A DNA stretch of 64,000 nt from DAHUZL01 sp035533215 (GCA_035533215.1 DATLUG010000044.1:5150-69149); one strand, 5' to 3'; counted from the stretch's first letter, positions 26,566-35,280 are shown. A program made the numbers and translations. The notes: generated by a model not told the origin, from the letters alone.

Positions 26566-27965
26566 TCACCGCCCCGTCCCCGGCGCGTCCGCTGGCCTCG
26601 GTCAACCCCGCCACCGGAGAGCCCCTGGAGCAGTTCACGCCGCTGGATCCCGCGGCGGTGCTGACCGCGATCGCCACCGCCGACCGCGCCCAGCGCGACT
26701 GGGGCCGGCGACCGCTGGCGGCCCGCGCGGCGGTCCTCCACGCCATCGGACAGGGGCTCCGCGCCGACGCCGAGCGGCTCGCCGGGACGATCACCAGGGA
26801 GATGGGCAAGCCGATCGCCGAGGCGAGGGCCGAGATCGAGAAGTGCGCGGCGGCCTGCGAGACGTTCAGCGAGCAGGGCCCGGGCTGGCTCGCCGACGTG
26901 GCTGCGCCCAGCGACTCCGACCGCAGCTTCGTCGCTTTCGAGCCGCTCGGCCTGGTGCTGGCGATCATGCCCTGGAACTACCCCTTCTGGCAGGTGGTGC
27001 GGGCGGCGGGACCGGCGCTGCTGGGGGGGAACGCGGTGCTGCTCAAGCACGCCCCGTCGGTGACCCGCTGTGCCCTGGAGCTGGAGGCGGTGATGGAGCG
27101 GTCCGGCCTCCCGCAGGGGGTCCTCACCGCCCTCCTCATCACCGAGGCGCAGGTGGAGCCGGTGATCGCCGACCCCCGGGTGCGGGCGGTGACCCTCACC
27201 GGGAGCGACCGCGCCGGCTCGCAGGTGGCAGAGGTGGCCGGCCGGCACCTCAAGAAGACGGTGCTGGAGCTGGGCGGCTCGGACGTCTTCATCGTGCTGG
27301 AGGACGCCGACCTCGACCAGGCGGTGGCGACGGGGGTGCGCGCGCGATTCCAGAACACCGGCCAGACCTGCATCGCGGCCAAGCGCTTCCTCGTGGTCGA
27401 GCCGATCGCCGAGCGCTTCGAGCGGCGCTTCCGCGATGCGGTGGCGGCGCTGCGGGTGGGTGATCCCACCTCCGCCTCGACCGAGATCGGCCCCCTCGCG
27501 CGGGCCGACCTCCGCGACAACCTCGACCGCCAGGTGCGGGAGTCGGTGGCCCAGGGGGCGACCGTGCGCTGCGGGGGGGCCCCCGCCCCGGGGCCGGGAT
27601 TCTTCTACCAGCCCACCGTGGTGGGAGACGTCACCCCGGCGATGGCGGTCTTCCGCGAGGAGACCTTCGGGCCGGTGGCCGCGGTCACCCGGGTCGCGGA
27701 CGAGGACGAGGCGGTCCGACTCGCCAACGACTCCCCCTACGGCCTCGGCGGCAACGTCTGGACCGGAGACCTGGAGCGGGGGGTGCGGATCGCGCGCCGG
27801 CTCGACACCGGGGGGGTGTTCGTCAACGGGATGACCCACTCCGATCCCCGCATCCCCTTCGGGGGGGTGAAGCGCAGCGGCTACGGCCGTGAGCTCTCGC
27901 GCTTCGGGATCCACGAGCTCGTCAACGTCCAGACCATCTGGCTGCCGCCGACCACGACCGGGTAG
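26562..27965 (+). CDS. NAD(P)-dependent aldehyde dehydrogenase (succinate-semialdehyde dehydrogenase-like)
   Basis: 467 residues. Intact active site: the MPWNYPFWQV segment, the general base Glu in LELGGSD, the nucleophile Cys in NTGQTCIAAKR and the closing ETFGPVAAV. The overall pattern (IPFGGVKRSGYGREL, short length) fits the short SSADH subgroup. Translationally coupled to the metallo-hydrolase. Confidence 0.9.
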   Translation: MITAPSPARPLASVNPATGEPLEQFTPLDPAAVLTAIATADRAQRDWGRRPLAARAAVLHAIGQGLRADAERLAGTITREMGKPIAEARAEIEKCAAACETFSEQGPGWLADVAAPSDSDRSFVAFEPLGLVLAIMPWNYPFWQVVRAAGPALLGGNAVLLKHAPSVTRCALELEAVMERSGLPQGVLTALLITEAQVEPVIADPRVRAVTLTGSDRAGSQVAEVAGRHLKKTVLELGGSDVFIVLEDADLDQAVATGVRARFQNTGQTCIAAKRFLVVEPIAERFERRFRDAVAALRVGDPTSASTEIGPLARADLRDNLDRQVRESVAQGATVRCGGAPAPGPGFFYQPTVVGDVTPAMAVFREETFGPVAAVTRVADEDEAVRLANDSPYGLGGNVWTGDLERGVRIARRLDTGGVFVNGMTHSDPRIPFGGVKRSGYGRELSRFGIHELVNVQTIWLPPTTTG

Positions 27966-27981
27966 CGGGCGCCGCTCGCGG

Positions 27982-28200
27982 TCAGCCGCCGGAACGCCCC
28001 TTCGCTTCGGGTTCGAGCCGCAGCGCAAGGCAGGGACACGCGCTGGCCGCCCGGCGGGCCGCGGCCCGGAGTCCCGCCGGCAGTGGCTCGGGCCGGATGA
28101 TGGGATAGCCCCAGCTGTCGGCGTCGATCCATTCCGGCAGGAGCTCCGCGCAGAGTCCGCGACCGTCACAGGCGATCGGGTCGACCCGCAGCCGCGTCAC
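27982..28200 (-). CDS. Small ferredoxin (single Fe-S cluster)
   Basis: 72 residues from a GTG overlapping the stop of the NuoF-like gene (GTGA). It has the pattern C-D-G-R-G-L-C-A and a C-terminal ACPCLAL, matching the P450-partner type ferredoxins that carry a 3Fe-4S or a 4Fe-4S cluster. It is the last gene of the five-gene redox operon and is the likely soluble electron carrier for the NuoF-like protein. Confidence 0.88.
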   Translation of the reverse strand: MTRLRVDPIACDGRGLCAELLPEWIDADSWGYPIIRPEPLPAGLRAAARRAASACPCLALRLEPEAKGRSGG

Positions 28201-29474
28201 GGCCGCCCCGACCCCGCCAGGCAGCCGCCCCGTGCATGCGCCGCCCACTCGTCGGCGAAGACCGTGAGCGCGGAGCGGATGGTGCCGACGGCGCCGTCCG
28301 GGAACCGGCAGGCCCCGCGCCCCTCGACCTGCGCCATCCAGAGCTCCAGGCGGCCCCGGGCGGCGGGGTTGGGACGGCCCCCCGCGGCGAGGTCGCGCAG
28401 CGCCGACGCGATCGCCGCCAGCCCGTTGACGCACGGCCCGCACTGGCCGGAGCTCTCGCCGGCGAGGAGGGAGGCGGTGCGGGCGGCGTCGGCCGCCGGG
28501 CACAGCGAGGCCGCCAGCAGGTGGATCACCCCGGCGCCGGGGGCGGCTCCCACCCGCGCCAGCCCGGCTCGGCTCCAGTGCACGCGACCGATGACGTCGG
28601 CGGGAAGGTACGCGCCGAAGTAGCCGCCGGCGAGCACCGCCCGCAGCGGCGCGGTGGCCCCGCCCGCGCGGGCCACCACCTCGGCGAGGGGGCTGCCGAG
28701 GGCGACCTCGTACACCCCGGGTCGCCCCACCGACCCGGAGAGGGTGACCAGGGTGGTCCCGGGCTCGTCCGCGGTCCCGACCGACCGGAACCAGTCGGCG
28801 CCGTGCGCGGTGAGGAGGGCCAGCTGGGCCAGGGTCTCCGCGTTCTGGACCAGGGTGGGGCGCCGGTCGACCCCGCGCTCGAAGGGACGGGGAGGCTTGG
28901 CGGTGGGGCGGGCGTCCCCGTCGGTGATGAAGTGGACGACCGCCGTCTCCTCGCCGGCCACGAACGCCCGCGGCGCCCCCAGCACCACCACCGGCACCGG
29001 GTCGCGCGCGCCCCCACTCCGCTCGGCCAGGGCCCGCTCGAGGGACGGCACCGCCCGCTCGGTCGCCACCACGACGACGGAGCGGGCCCCGAGCGCGGCC
29101 GCGACCACCATCGCCCCGTCGAGCACCAGGTGCGGCGTCGCCGTCAGGAGCGCGCGGTCCTTGGCGGCGAGGGGCTCGCCCTCCACCCCGTTGACGACGA
29201 CCACCGGCGCCGACCGTCGCTCCGCCACCGCCTGGAGCTTGCGGGCCACCGGGAACCCGGCGCCGCCGCGGCCGCGCAGGTCGACGGAACCAAGGAGCGC
29301 GATCAGCTCCCCCGGGTCGCCGGCGGCCGGCGTCCGCCAGGGAGGCGGGCCGTGGCGGAGTCGGTGCCCGGCGAGCGGCGTGAACGCCGCCGCCGCGGGC
29401 TGCCAGGAAAAGATCCGGCCGGCGTCGACTCCGACGACGGGGGCGGCGGCGACCGCGGCGGCGGCGGCGGTCAT
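28197..29474 (-). CDS. NuoF-like protein with SLBB and Fe-S binding region
   Basis: 425 residues from an ATG overlapping the upstream stop (ATGA). It resembles the complex I NuoF core: the Gly-rich flavin/NADH segment LRGRGGAGFPVARKL (about residue 65), VNGVEGEPLAAKD, an SLBB-like part (LSGSVGRPGVYEV), and the C-terminal cluster region. The first cluster cysteine of the usual E-S-C-G-x-C-x-P-C is a Ser here (TCC, 28449-28451). Two cysteines of that motif and the later one in RGACRFPDG remain. It should pass electrons between a reduced carrier and the membrane heme protein encoded upstream. Confidence 0.85.
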   Translation of the reverse strand: MTAAAAAVAAAPVVGVDAGRIFSWQPAAAAFTPLAGHRLRHGPPPWRTPAAGDPGELIALLGSVDLRGRGGAGFPVARKLQAVAERRSAPVVVVNGVEGEPLAAKDRALLTATPHLVLDGAMVVAAALGARSVVVVATERAVPSLERALAERSGGARDPVPVVVLGAPRAFVAGEETAVVHFITDGDARPTAKPPRPFERGVDRRPTLVQNAETLAQLALLTAHGADWFRSVGTADEPGTTLVTLSGSVGRPGVYEVALGSPLAEVVARAGGATAPLRAVLAGGYFGAYLPADVIGRVHWSRAGLARVGAAPGAGVIHLLAASLCPAADAARTASLLAGESSGQCGPCVNGLAAIASALRDLAAGGRPNPAARGRLELWMAQVEGRGACRFPDGAVGTIRSALTVFADEWAAHARGGCLAGSGRP

Positions 29475-30037
29475 CGGCGCCCCGGTCCCGCGGTCAGCCG
29501 CACCGCGTCGACCCCGGAGCGCGGGGTTCCGAGGGCGGAGAGGGCGGCCAGGCCGATGGCGGCGCACCCCACCACCCCGGCCGCGATGGCCGGGATGGCG
29601 ACGTCCGGCCCCATGCCGATCACGTGGGCCAGGGTCAGCGGCCAGGCCGCCACCACCAGCATGTGCACCGACCGCCAGGCGGTGGCGCTGAGGAAGCGGC
29701 GGACGAGGCTGGTCACCACCACCGCCGCCAGCAGCTCCAGCGCGATCGTGCCCATCGCCATCCAGACGGTCCGGTAGGGGGAGGCGAAGGGCAGCACCAG
29801 GCTGAGCCACCCGATCGGGACATAGGGATCGAGCTCGGCGGTCAGGACATGCAGGCAGAGCAGGGCCACCGCGAGCAGGGCCAGGTTGCGGTGGAGGCCC
29901 TGGACCACGAAGCGCGGCCACCCGCGAGGCGTCCACCCGCTTCGAACCACGGCGCCCAGGACGATGGTGGCGGTGAGGAGGCCCAGCAGGACCAGCCCTG
30001 AGCCGCGCGACACGTACCAGAGGTCGGTGGTGGTCAC
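29471..30037 (-). CDS. Ferric reductase-like transmembrane (diheme) protein
   Basis: 188 residues from a GTG overlapping the apbE stop (GTGA). Five to six hydrophobic segments. Two pairs of membrane histidines are spaced for two stacked hemes: H-R-N-L with a second His in CLHVL, and SVHML with a second His in LAHVIG. This is the membrane core of the ferric-reductase-like family without its flavin domain. It would carry electrons across the membrane between the cytoplasmic Fe-S proteins and an outside acceptor. Confidence 0.82.
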   Translation of the reverse strand: MTTTDLWYVSRGSGLVLLGLLTATIVLGAVVRSGWTPRGWPRFVVQGLHRNLALLAVALLCLHVLTAELDPYVPIGWLSLVLPFASPYRTVWMAMGTIALELLAAVVVTSLVRRFLSATAWRSVHMLVVAAWPLTLAHVIGMGPDVAIPAIAAGVVGCAAIGLAALSALGTPRSGVDAVRLTAGPGRR

Positions 30038-31011
30038 GACCCCGCGGCGGACCGTCCGGGCCAGCCCCCGACCGCGCAGACGGTGCCGTCCACGGCGACG
30101 AGGCGGGCGGGGAGCCTGGCGGCGGCGAGCAGGGCTTCGCCGTCCGCACCGGCGACCAGCGCGGCGGTGGCCATGGTGTTGGCGACCGTGCAGCTGCCGG
30201 CGGCGACGGTGACGGTCCGCCATCGCGAGACGGCGGAGGTCCCGGTGCGGGGATCGATGATGTGGTGGGCGGCCCGGTCGCCCCGCCACCAGCGGCGCCG
30301 CAGGGTCGACGAGGTGGCGACGCCACCCCAGCGGACCAGGAGCAGCGGCGCCGCCGGGTCGTCGGATCGGTGGTCCTCGGCGATCCGCACCACCCAGCCG
30401 CCGTCGGGGACCTGACCGGCGGTGGCCACGTCGCCGCCCAGGCTCACCAGCACCCCGGAACCGCTCACCCGGGCGGCCATGGCGGCGGCACGGTCGGCGC
30501 ACCAGGCCTTGCCGGTCGAGCCGAGGTCGAGCAGCACCCCGGCCGGGACGCGCACCCGGTCGCCGTCGAGCGCGACGCAGCGCCAACCGACCGCGGGGGC
30601 AGCCGCGGCAGCCGGGGAGAGCGCCGGACCATGGCGGTCGACGCTGCCCCAGTCGCGATCGTAGCCCAGCGCGGAGAGGGCACCCCCGACGGTGGGATCG
30701 ACCAGCCCGCCGGTGTGGTGGGCGGCCTCCATCGCCACGGTGATCAGCTCGCGCAGGGTGGGGGAGACCCGGACCCAGGCGCCACCGGCCGCCTGGAGCC
30801 GCCGCACCTCGGCGTCGTCCCGGAAGCGGTTGGCGGCCGCGTCGACCGCCTCGACGGTGGCCGCCACCTGGCGGAGCGCCGTCTCCAGGGCGTGGGGCTC
30901 GGTGACGACGACCCGGGCGGTGGTACCGAGCGCCGGCCATTCGATGGCGGCCAGGTGGTCGCGGACGGCGATCCGATCCGGCGGCGCCACCGCCGCCAGC
31001 CGGGCGCTCAC
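30034..31011 (-). CDS. apbE: FAD:protein FMN transferase (ApbE)
   Basis: 325 residues from a GTG overlapping the small membrane protein gene (GTGA). ApbE marks are LDLGSTGKAWCADRAA, the HHIIDPRTG motif and TVANTMATAALV. The enzyme moves FMN from FAD onto a Ser/Thr of a target protein with an S/T-G-A-T/S-type site. No signal peptide or lipobox is visible. The obvious target, an FMN-binding-domain protein, is not encoded next to it in complete form. Confidence 0.92.
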   Translation of the reverse strand: MSARLAAVAPPDRIAVRDHLAAIEWPALGTTARVVVTEPHALETALRQVAATVEAVDAAANRFRDDAEVRRLQAAGGAWVRVSPTLRELITVAMEAAHHTGGLVDPTVGGALSALGYDRDWGSVDRHGPALSPAAAAAPAVGWRCVALDGDRVRVPAGVLLDLGSTGKAWCADRAAAMAARVSGSGVLVSLGGDVATAGQVPDGGWVVRIAEDHRSDDPAAPLLLVRWGGVATSSTLRRRWWRGDRAAHHIIDPRTGTSAVSRWRTVTVAAGSCTVANTMATAALVAGADGEALLAAARLPARLVAVDGTVCAVGGWPGRSAAGS

Positions 31012-31325
31012 GACGCCCCCGAGGTCGCGGCCGGGAGCGCCCCCGCCGGCGCCGGGCCCACCGAGCCGCCGTCGCCGTTGGTGAAGGCGCCGTCATCGCC
31101 GGTGGCCGGGCCTGCTGAGCCCGACACCGTCGTCGGGACCGCGTGGCGGCCGGGCAGGAGCTCGCCCACCATCGCACTCACCCCGGCCACGGCCACCACG
31201 ACGGCCGCCGCGGTCCAGCCGCTGAGCCGTCGCAGCCGCCGTATCCCAGCGGTGCGCCGGTGCTGTCGCGCCTCGAAGGCGTTGGCCATGCCGATCAGTC
31301 TGGCCACCCACCATTGGAGGAGCAT
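31008..31325 (-). CDS. Small single-span membrane protein heading the redox operon
   Basis: 105 residues from an ATG at 31325; an ATG at 31289 (12 residues shorter) is equally possible and neither has a clear ribosome site. A basic N-terminus (EARQHRRTAGIRRLRR), one membrane span (about residues 34-55) and a Gly/Ser/Ala/Pro-rich outside tail ending T-S-G-A-S. The plan equals the anchor-plus-linker part of actinobacterial FMN-binding-domain proteins, and DDGAFTNGD resembles the first strand of such domains, but the domain itself is absent. The last four residues fit the loose flavinylation pattern S-G-A-S/T. Confidence 0.6.
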   Translation of the reverse strand: MLLQWWVARLIGMANAFEARQHRRTAGIRRLRRLSGWTAAAVVVAVAGVSAMVGELLPGRHAVPTTVSGSAGPATGDDGAFTNGDGGSVGPAPAGALPAATSGAS

Positions 31326-31491
31326 GAGAGCGGGCTGAGATGACCGTCATGAGACCGGGCCGCACCTCGCCTGAGCCACGGCTCATCGCCTCCTCATGCG
31401 GCTCACACCGGCCGCGGTCAGACTCGATGGCAGAGTCCAGCGCCCAAGCAGGGCTCGATCCACCCAGCACCCAGCGCGGAGGAGCGCGATC

Positions 31492-32856
31492 ATGCCTGAC
31501 GATCCCACCCCACCCGAGTCCCAGACCCCCGGCACAGCGGGCGGCGCGTCCGAGCCTGGACCGTACCCCGACACCATCACCCCCGACGCGCCCGCAGGCG
31601 GTGGCGGCCCGCGATCGGAGCGTCCTCCGGGGGATGTCAGCCCTCACGGGGCGGAGCCCGACGACCACCTGATCTGGGCGGCCCCCGGGGACGCGGCCGG
31701 CGCCCGCCGCCGGGCCCGCCGCCTGCGTCTGCCCGCCGCCCTCGCCGCGGCCGCGATCCTCGGCGGCGGTCTGGTGGCGGCCGGCGAGCAGGTCTTCGGC
31801 GTCGGCGGGGGCACCCCCGGCCAGCTCTCGATCGCCAACGGGTCGAGGACGCCGACCGTGGCCACCGGCGGGATCGACGCGGCGGTCGTCGCCGCCAAGG
31901 TGCAGCCCGCCATCGTCGACGTCAGCTCGCAGGTGATGGGCGTCGGTGGGGTCGGCACCTCGGCCGGCACCGGCATGATCGTGACCGGGAGCGGCGCGGT
32001 CGTCACCAACAACCACGTGGTGCAGGGGGCGACGTCGGTCCGCGTTCAGATGCCGTCCCGGCACCGGAGCTACCCGGCTCGGGTGATCGCGGTCGACCCC
32101 AGCCAGGACATCGCCCTCCTCCAGATGACGGGGGTCAGCGGCCTCCCCACCGTCACCTTCGCCAACCGGAGCTCGATCCGGGTCGGCGAGGCGGTGGTGG
32201 CGATCGGCAATGCGTATGGCCTCGGGGGGGCACCCAGCGTGACCTCGGGGACCATCGTCGCCACCAACCGCGCGGTCACCGCCAGTGACGGCCTCGCCTC
32301 CAGCGAGCACCTCACCGGGATGCTCGAGACCAACGCCAGCCTGGCGCGGGGCGACTCCGGCGGCCCCCTGGTCGACGCCGCCGGCCACGTCGTCGGCATG
32401 GACACCGCGGCCAACACGTCACCGAACGCGCAGGCGTCCGGCACCATCGCCTTCGCGATCCCGAGCGGCCGCCTCACCCAGGTGGTCCGGGCGATCCAGG
32501 ACGGCGCCCCGCGGGCCTCGATCGTGCGCACCCGCACGGCGTTCCTCGGCGTCGACGTGGAGAACGCCACCGGTGGGGGCGCCTTCGGCGTACCGGGCAC
32601 CGGCCCCGGTACGGGAGCATCCACGACCCGGGGGGCGCTGGTGGTGGCGGTCGTCCCGAGAACCCCCGCGGCCCAGATCGGCCTGCAGCCCGGCGACATC
32701 ATCGTCTCCGCCGACGGCCGCCGGGTGACGACCCGCTCGGTCCTCTCCGCGGTGATCAAGTCCAAGCGACCCGGCCAGCGGATCACCCTCACCTGGCAGG
32801 CCGGAGCGACGACCTCCCGCAGCGCCGTGACCCTCGCCGAGGGCCCGGTGGCCTGA
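31492..32856 (+). CDS. HtrA/DegP-type serine protease (S1C) with PDZ domain
   Basis: 454 residues from an ATG at 31492 with GGAGGAGCG upstream; an in-frame upstream start lacks a site. A Pro-rich cytoplasmic N-terminus of about 75 residues is followed by one membrane span (about 79-98). The trypsin-like domain has the triad His175 (TNNHVV), Asp206 (DPSQDIALL) and Ser289 (GDSGGPL). One PDZ domain covers about residues 360-450 (GLQPGDIIVSADG). This layout is the actinobacterial-type membrane-anchored HtrA that degrades misfolded surface proteins. It is divergent from the redox operon. Confidence 0.93.
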   Translation: MPDDPTPPESQTPGTAGGASEPGPYPDTITPDAPAGGGGPRSERPPGDVSPHGAEPDDHLIWAAPGDAAGARRRARRLRLPAALAAAAILGGGLVAAGEQVFGVGGGTPGQLSIANGSRTPTVATGGIDAAVVAAKVQPAIVDVSSQVMGVGGVGTSAGTGMIVTGSGAVVTNNHVVQGATSVRVQMPSRHRSYPARVIAVDPSQDIALLQMTGVSGLPTVTFANRSSIRVGEAVVAIGNAYGLGGAPSVTSGTIVATNRAVTASDGLASSEHLTGMLETNASLARGDSGGPLVDAAGHVVGMDTAANTSPNAQASGTIAFAIPSGRLTQVVRAIQDGAPRASIVRTRTAFLGVDVENATGGGAFGVPGTGPGTGASTTRGALVVAVVPRTPAAQIGLQPGDIIVSADGRRVTTRSVLSAVIKSKRPGQRITLTWQAGATTSRSAVTLAEGPVA

Positions 32857-33199
32857 CGACCCCGGCCACCCACGGGCCGGCGCGGATCGGTGCGCCGCGT
32901 CGGCCCGGCACACCGATCCGCGGCGCCCCGTCGAGCAGCACCGCACGCCCTCCGGATGGAGGCGCGAGATCAGCCGTCGCACCGCCGAACCGTCGCCGGG
33001 GAGCGCCGGGCCCAGGCGGGCCTGCCCCAGCGACGCGACCACGACCGTGACGTGCGGACGCCCACGCGCCGCCTTGGCGTTCCGGCCCACCGCCGCACCC
33101 GTTGGGGGCGGGTGTCTCCCCCAGCCCGGCAGCCATGGCGCGGAGCGCGGCCCGAGTGCCCGCGGGCCGCACCGCCTGCCCCGCCCCCGGACGGCTCCG
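32857..33199. other. Intergenic stretch between convergent genes
   Basis: 343 nt between the HtrA gene and the pterin dehydratase gene. Apart from the perfect hairpin at its left part I see no gene or site. Minus-strand ORFs here are open because of base composition and show no recognisable domain. Confidence 0.5.
32881..32922. terminator. Perfect 12-bp hairpin between convergent genes
   Basis: CGCGGATCGGTG (32881-32892) pairs fully with CACCGATCCGCG (32911-32922) across an 18-nt loop. It lies 25 nt after the HtrA stop. No T-run follows, so it would act as a GC-only hairpin terminator or mRNA end stabiliser rather than a classical intrinsic terminator. Confidence 0.4.
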
Positions 33200-33559
33200 C
33201 TACCGGGCGGCCGGCGCGCGTGCCGGCCACCCGTGTGCCGCATCGATCTTGGCCCCGAGGCGGAAGTCGTTGCGCGAGAGGCCCCCGATGGCGTGGGTCA
33301 CGAGGTCCACCTCCAGCCGGCCCCAGGCCACCGTGAGGGTCGGGTGATGTCCCTCCGCCTCGGCCAGCAGCGCGATCCGGGTGGCCAGGGCGAAGGCCTC
33401 GGCGAAGCTGCCGGTCGGCACGGTGCAGTGGAGATGGCCAGAGGCCAGCGCCCACGCCGGTGCCAGCTGGGCCAGCAGCGCCCCCCACTCCGACTCGGTC
33501 ACCGCCGCGGTGGTGCGGTTGCACGCCTCGCAGCGCTCGCGGGCGAGACCGCCCGTCAT
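33200..33559 (-). CDS. 4a-hydroxytetrahydrobiopterin dehydratase (pterin-4a-carbinolamine dehydratase, PhhB type)
   Basis: 119 residues from an ATG overlapping the upstream stop (ATGA). The N-terminal CEACNRTTAAVTESE is typical of the PhhB branch. Active-site histidines lie at 71-72 (EGHHPTL) and 89 (THAIGGLS), and RNDFRLGAKID closes the domain. The enzyme recycles the pterin cofactor of aromatic amino acid hydroxylases, or acts in pterin/moco metabolism where hydroxylases are missing. No hydroxylase gene is in the window. It is coupled to a large uncharacterised gene. Confidence 0.93.
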   Translation of the reverse strand: MTGGLARERCEACNRTTAAVTESEWGALLAQLAPAWALASGHLHCTVPTGSFAEAFALATRIALLAEAEGHHPTLTVAWGRLEVDLVTHAIGGLSRNDFRLGAKIDAAHGWPARAPAAR

Positions 33560-35280
33560 GACGACGGCTCCGCCAGCACCCCGCACCGCTGCAGGATCCG
33601 GCGGGCGATGGCGAGGCTGCCGGCGTAGGTGGCGTCCATCCCGCGGTAGGAGAGGCCGCGGGCCCCGAGCGTGCGGGCCTGGGTGTAGGGGGTGTCCGAG
33701 GCGTAGTGGATGACCCCGAGGTCGATCGAGGGTCTGGTCAGGTCGACCTGTTGGCCGGTGGGATAGCGCTGCGCCTCGCCCGCCTCGTAGAGCGCGCCGA
33801 GGTAGGGGCCGGCCTCCATCTCCACCACCGTGTAGGCGTCGCGGTAGTAGAACTCGAGGTAGGCACGGTTCTGGAGGAAGGTGCTGAGCACCGTGACCGC
33901 CCGCTGGCGGTCGAGCACCGAGCCCATCCGCATGAAGGGGGACACCTCCGCGAAGCTGAAGCAATTGTCGATCCAGTAGGTGTTGCCGCTGTGCTCGTCG
34001 TGGACGACGTCCGCGATCATGACGTCGCCCACGTCCGCGTTGAGGGTGGCGGCCTTGCCGAGGATGTAGATGCCCTCCACCCGCTCGCTCACCTCCAGGA
34101 CCTGGCGCAGGATGTGGTAGGCGGCCTCCCCGAGCGGGTACTGGACATTGACGACCACCGCCGGGCAGCGGCGGAGCCGCGCCGCCTGCTCGGCCATCAG
34201 GCCGAGGCGGGGGTCGAGACGGCTGGGGTCGAGGCGGTCCAGGACGATCACCTGGGCGGCGACGTTGATGCCGGAGCGGGGGGTGAGGTGGAGGATCCCG
34301 CGCTCGCGCTCGATGCGATCGCGAGCGGCGCGCTCGACGGGGTCGCTCGCGAACCACCGCCGGGCCGCGTAGTAGAGGAAGTTCTCGCGCGAGCCGTGCG
34401 CGTCGGGACGGCGGAGCTCGGCCTGGATCGCATGGAGCTCGGCGTCCTCGGAGCGTTCCGCCCAGACCTCGATCGCCTCGGCGCGGTCGTGGGCCACGCC
34501 GGAGAGCAGGTTGACGAGGGCGTGGGCGTTGCTGCTGACGAAGAACGTCGGCCGACCGTCGAGCCCCTCGGCGGTGAGGGCGGCCCCGATCGGCGCCCAC
34601 CACGCCCGCGTCTCCCGAGCGTAGCCGACCTGGGTGCCGCCGAGCAGCCGGATGCGGAGGTCCTGGGGCCGGGCGGCGACGGTCCGCAGCCAGGCCGGAA
34701 ACCGGTCACCGAAGACATCCCAGAGTCGGCCCCAGTCGTCGTCGGCGATGGCGAGGGCGGCGTGGGCCGCGGCGACCAGGTCCGGGTCCTCCGACAGCCG
34801 CCCGGCTGGGTGCAGCCCCACCAGGGCCCGGTGGGACTTATTCCACTCGACCTGGAGCGCCACCAGGGTGGGGACCAGGTCGTCGACGTCGGAGCTGCTG
34901 GCCAGCGCCACCGCCAGGGTGCCGCTGGCGGCGTCCCACCACCAGCGTCGGCGCCGGCCGGGGGCGGCCACCACCGGCCAGCCCTCCACCGCCTCGCCCA
35001 GCGCCGCCCGAAAGTGCTCGGCCGACTGGCCCATGACGACGCGCCGGAGTTCCACCGTGACCGGGGGCAGCCGACGCAGCGCGTAGACCAGGGCCCCCGA
35101 GTCGATCGCGGGCGAGTCGGCGAGCGCGTGCAGCGACGACCGCATCCCGAGGTGGGCCGACTCCAGCACGCGCAGCCGGAGCTCGCCGGAGGAGCGCAGG
35201 ACGGTGCGGTAGGTGCGGGTGTAGAGCTCGACCGCCTCGCGGCCGCCACCCGGCCAGGCCGACAGCGGGACCGTCGTCAT
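33556..35280 (-). CDS. Uncharacterised 574-residue protein with a nucleoside-phosphorylase-like C-terminal part
   Basis: 574 residues from an ATG at 35280. I do not recognise the N-terminal half (about 1-300), which is mostly helical (ELYTRTYRTVLRSSGELRLRV, LVALQVEWNKSH). From about residue 380 features resemble the PNP/UDP-phosphorylase fold: CPAVVVNVQYPLG, a GIYILGKAATLNADVGD turn followed by VMIADVVHDEHSG, and VVEMEAGPYL, the place where nucleosidases have an acidic-Met-Glu base site. A C-terminal Y-R-G-M-D-A-T-Y segment follows. No signal peptide. It overlaps the pterin dehydratase gene, suggesting a pterin or purine-like substrate; that is inference. Confidence 0.8.
   Translation of the reverse strand: MTTVPLSAWPGGGREAVELYTRTYRTVLRSSGELRLRVLESAHLGMRSSLHALADSPAIDSGALVYALRRLPPVTVELRRVVMGQSAEHFRAALGEAVEGWPVVAAPGRRRRWWWDAASGTLAVALASSSDVDDLVPTLVALQVEWNKSHRALVGLHPAGRLSEDPDLVAAAHAALAIADDDWGRLWDVFGDRFPAWLRTVAARPQDLRIRLLGGTQVGYARETRAWWAPIGAALTAEGLDGRPTFFVSSNAHALVNLLSGVAHDRAEAIEVWAERSEDAELHAIQAELRRPDAHGSRENFLYYAARRWFASDPVERAARDRIERERGILHLTPRSGINVAAQVIVLDRLDPSRLDPRLGLMAEQAARLRRCPAVVVNVQYPLGEAAYHILRQVLEVSERVEGIYILGKAATLNADVGDVMIADVVHDEHSGNTYWIDNCFSFAEVSPFMRMGSVLDRQRAVTVLSTFLQNRAYLEFYYRDAYTVVEMEAGPYLGALYEAGEAQRYPTGQQVDLTRPSIDLGVIHYASDTPYTQARTLGARGLSYRGMDATYAGSLAIARRILQRCGVLAEPSS

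Noticed and set aside
28001..28060. Sequence resembling a tRNA T-loop (gttcgagcc)
   Set aside because: It lies inside the ferredoxin coding region near its convergent end; no acceptor stem or D-arm can be formed around it.
31093..31386. Minus-strand ATG at 31386 with an AGGAGG sequence just upstream
   Set aside because: The frame encodes an Arg/Gly-rich product overlapping the small membrane protein gene out of frame; no recognisable protein. The ribosome-like site is probably chance.
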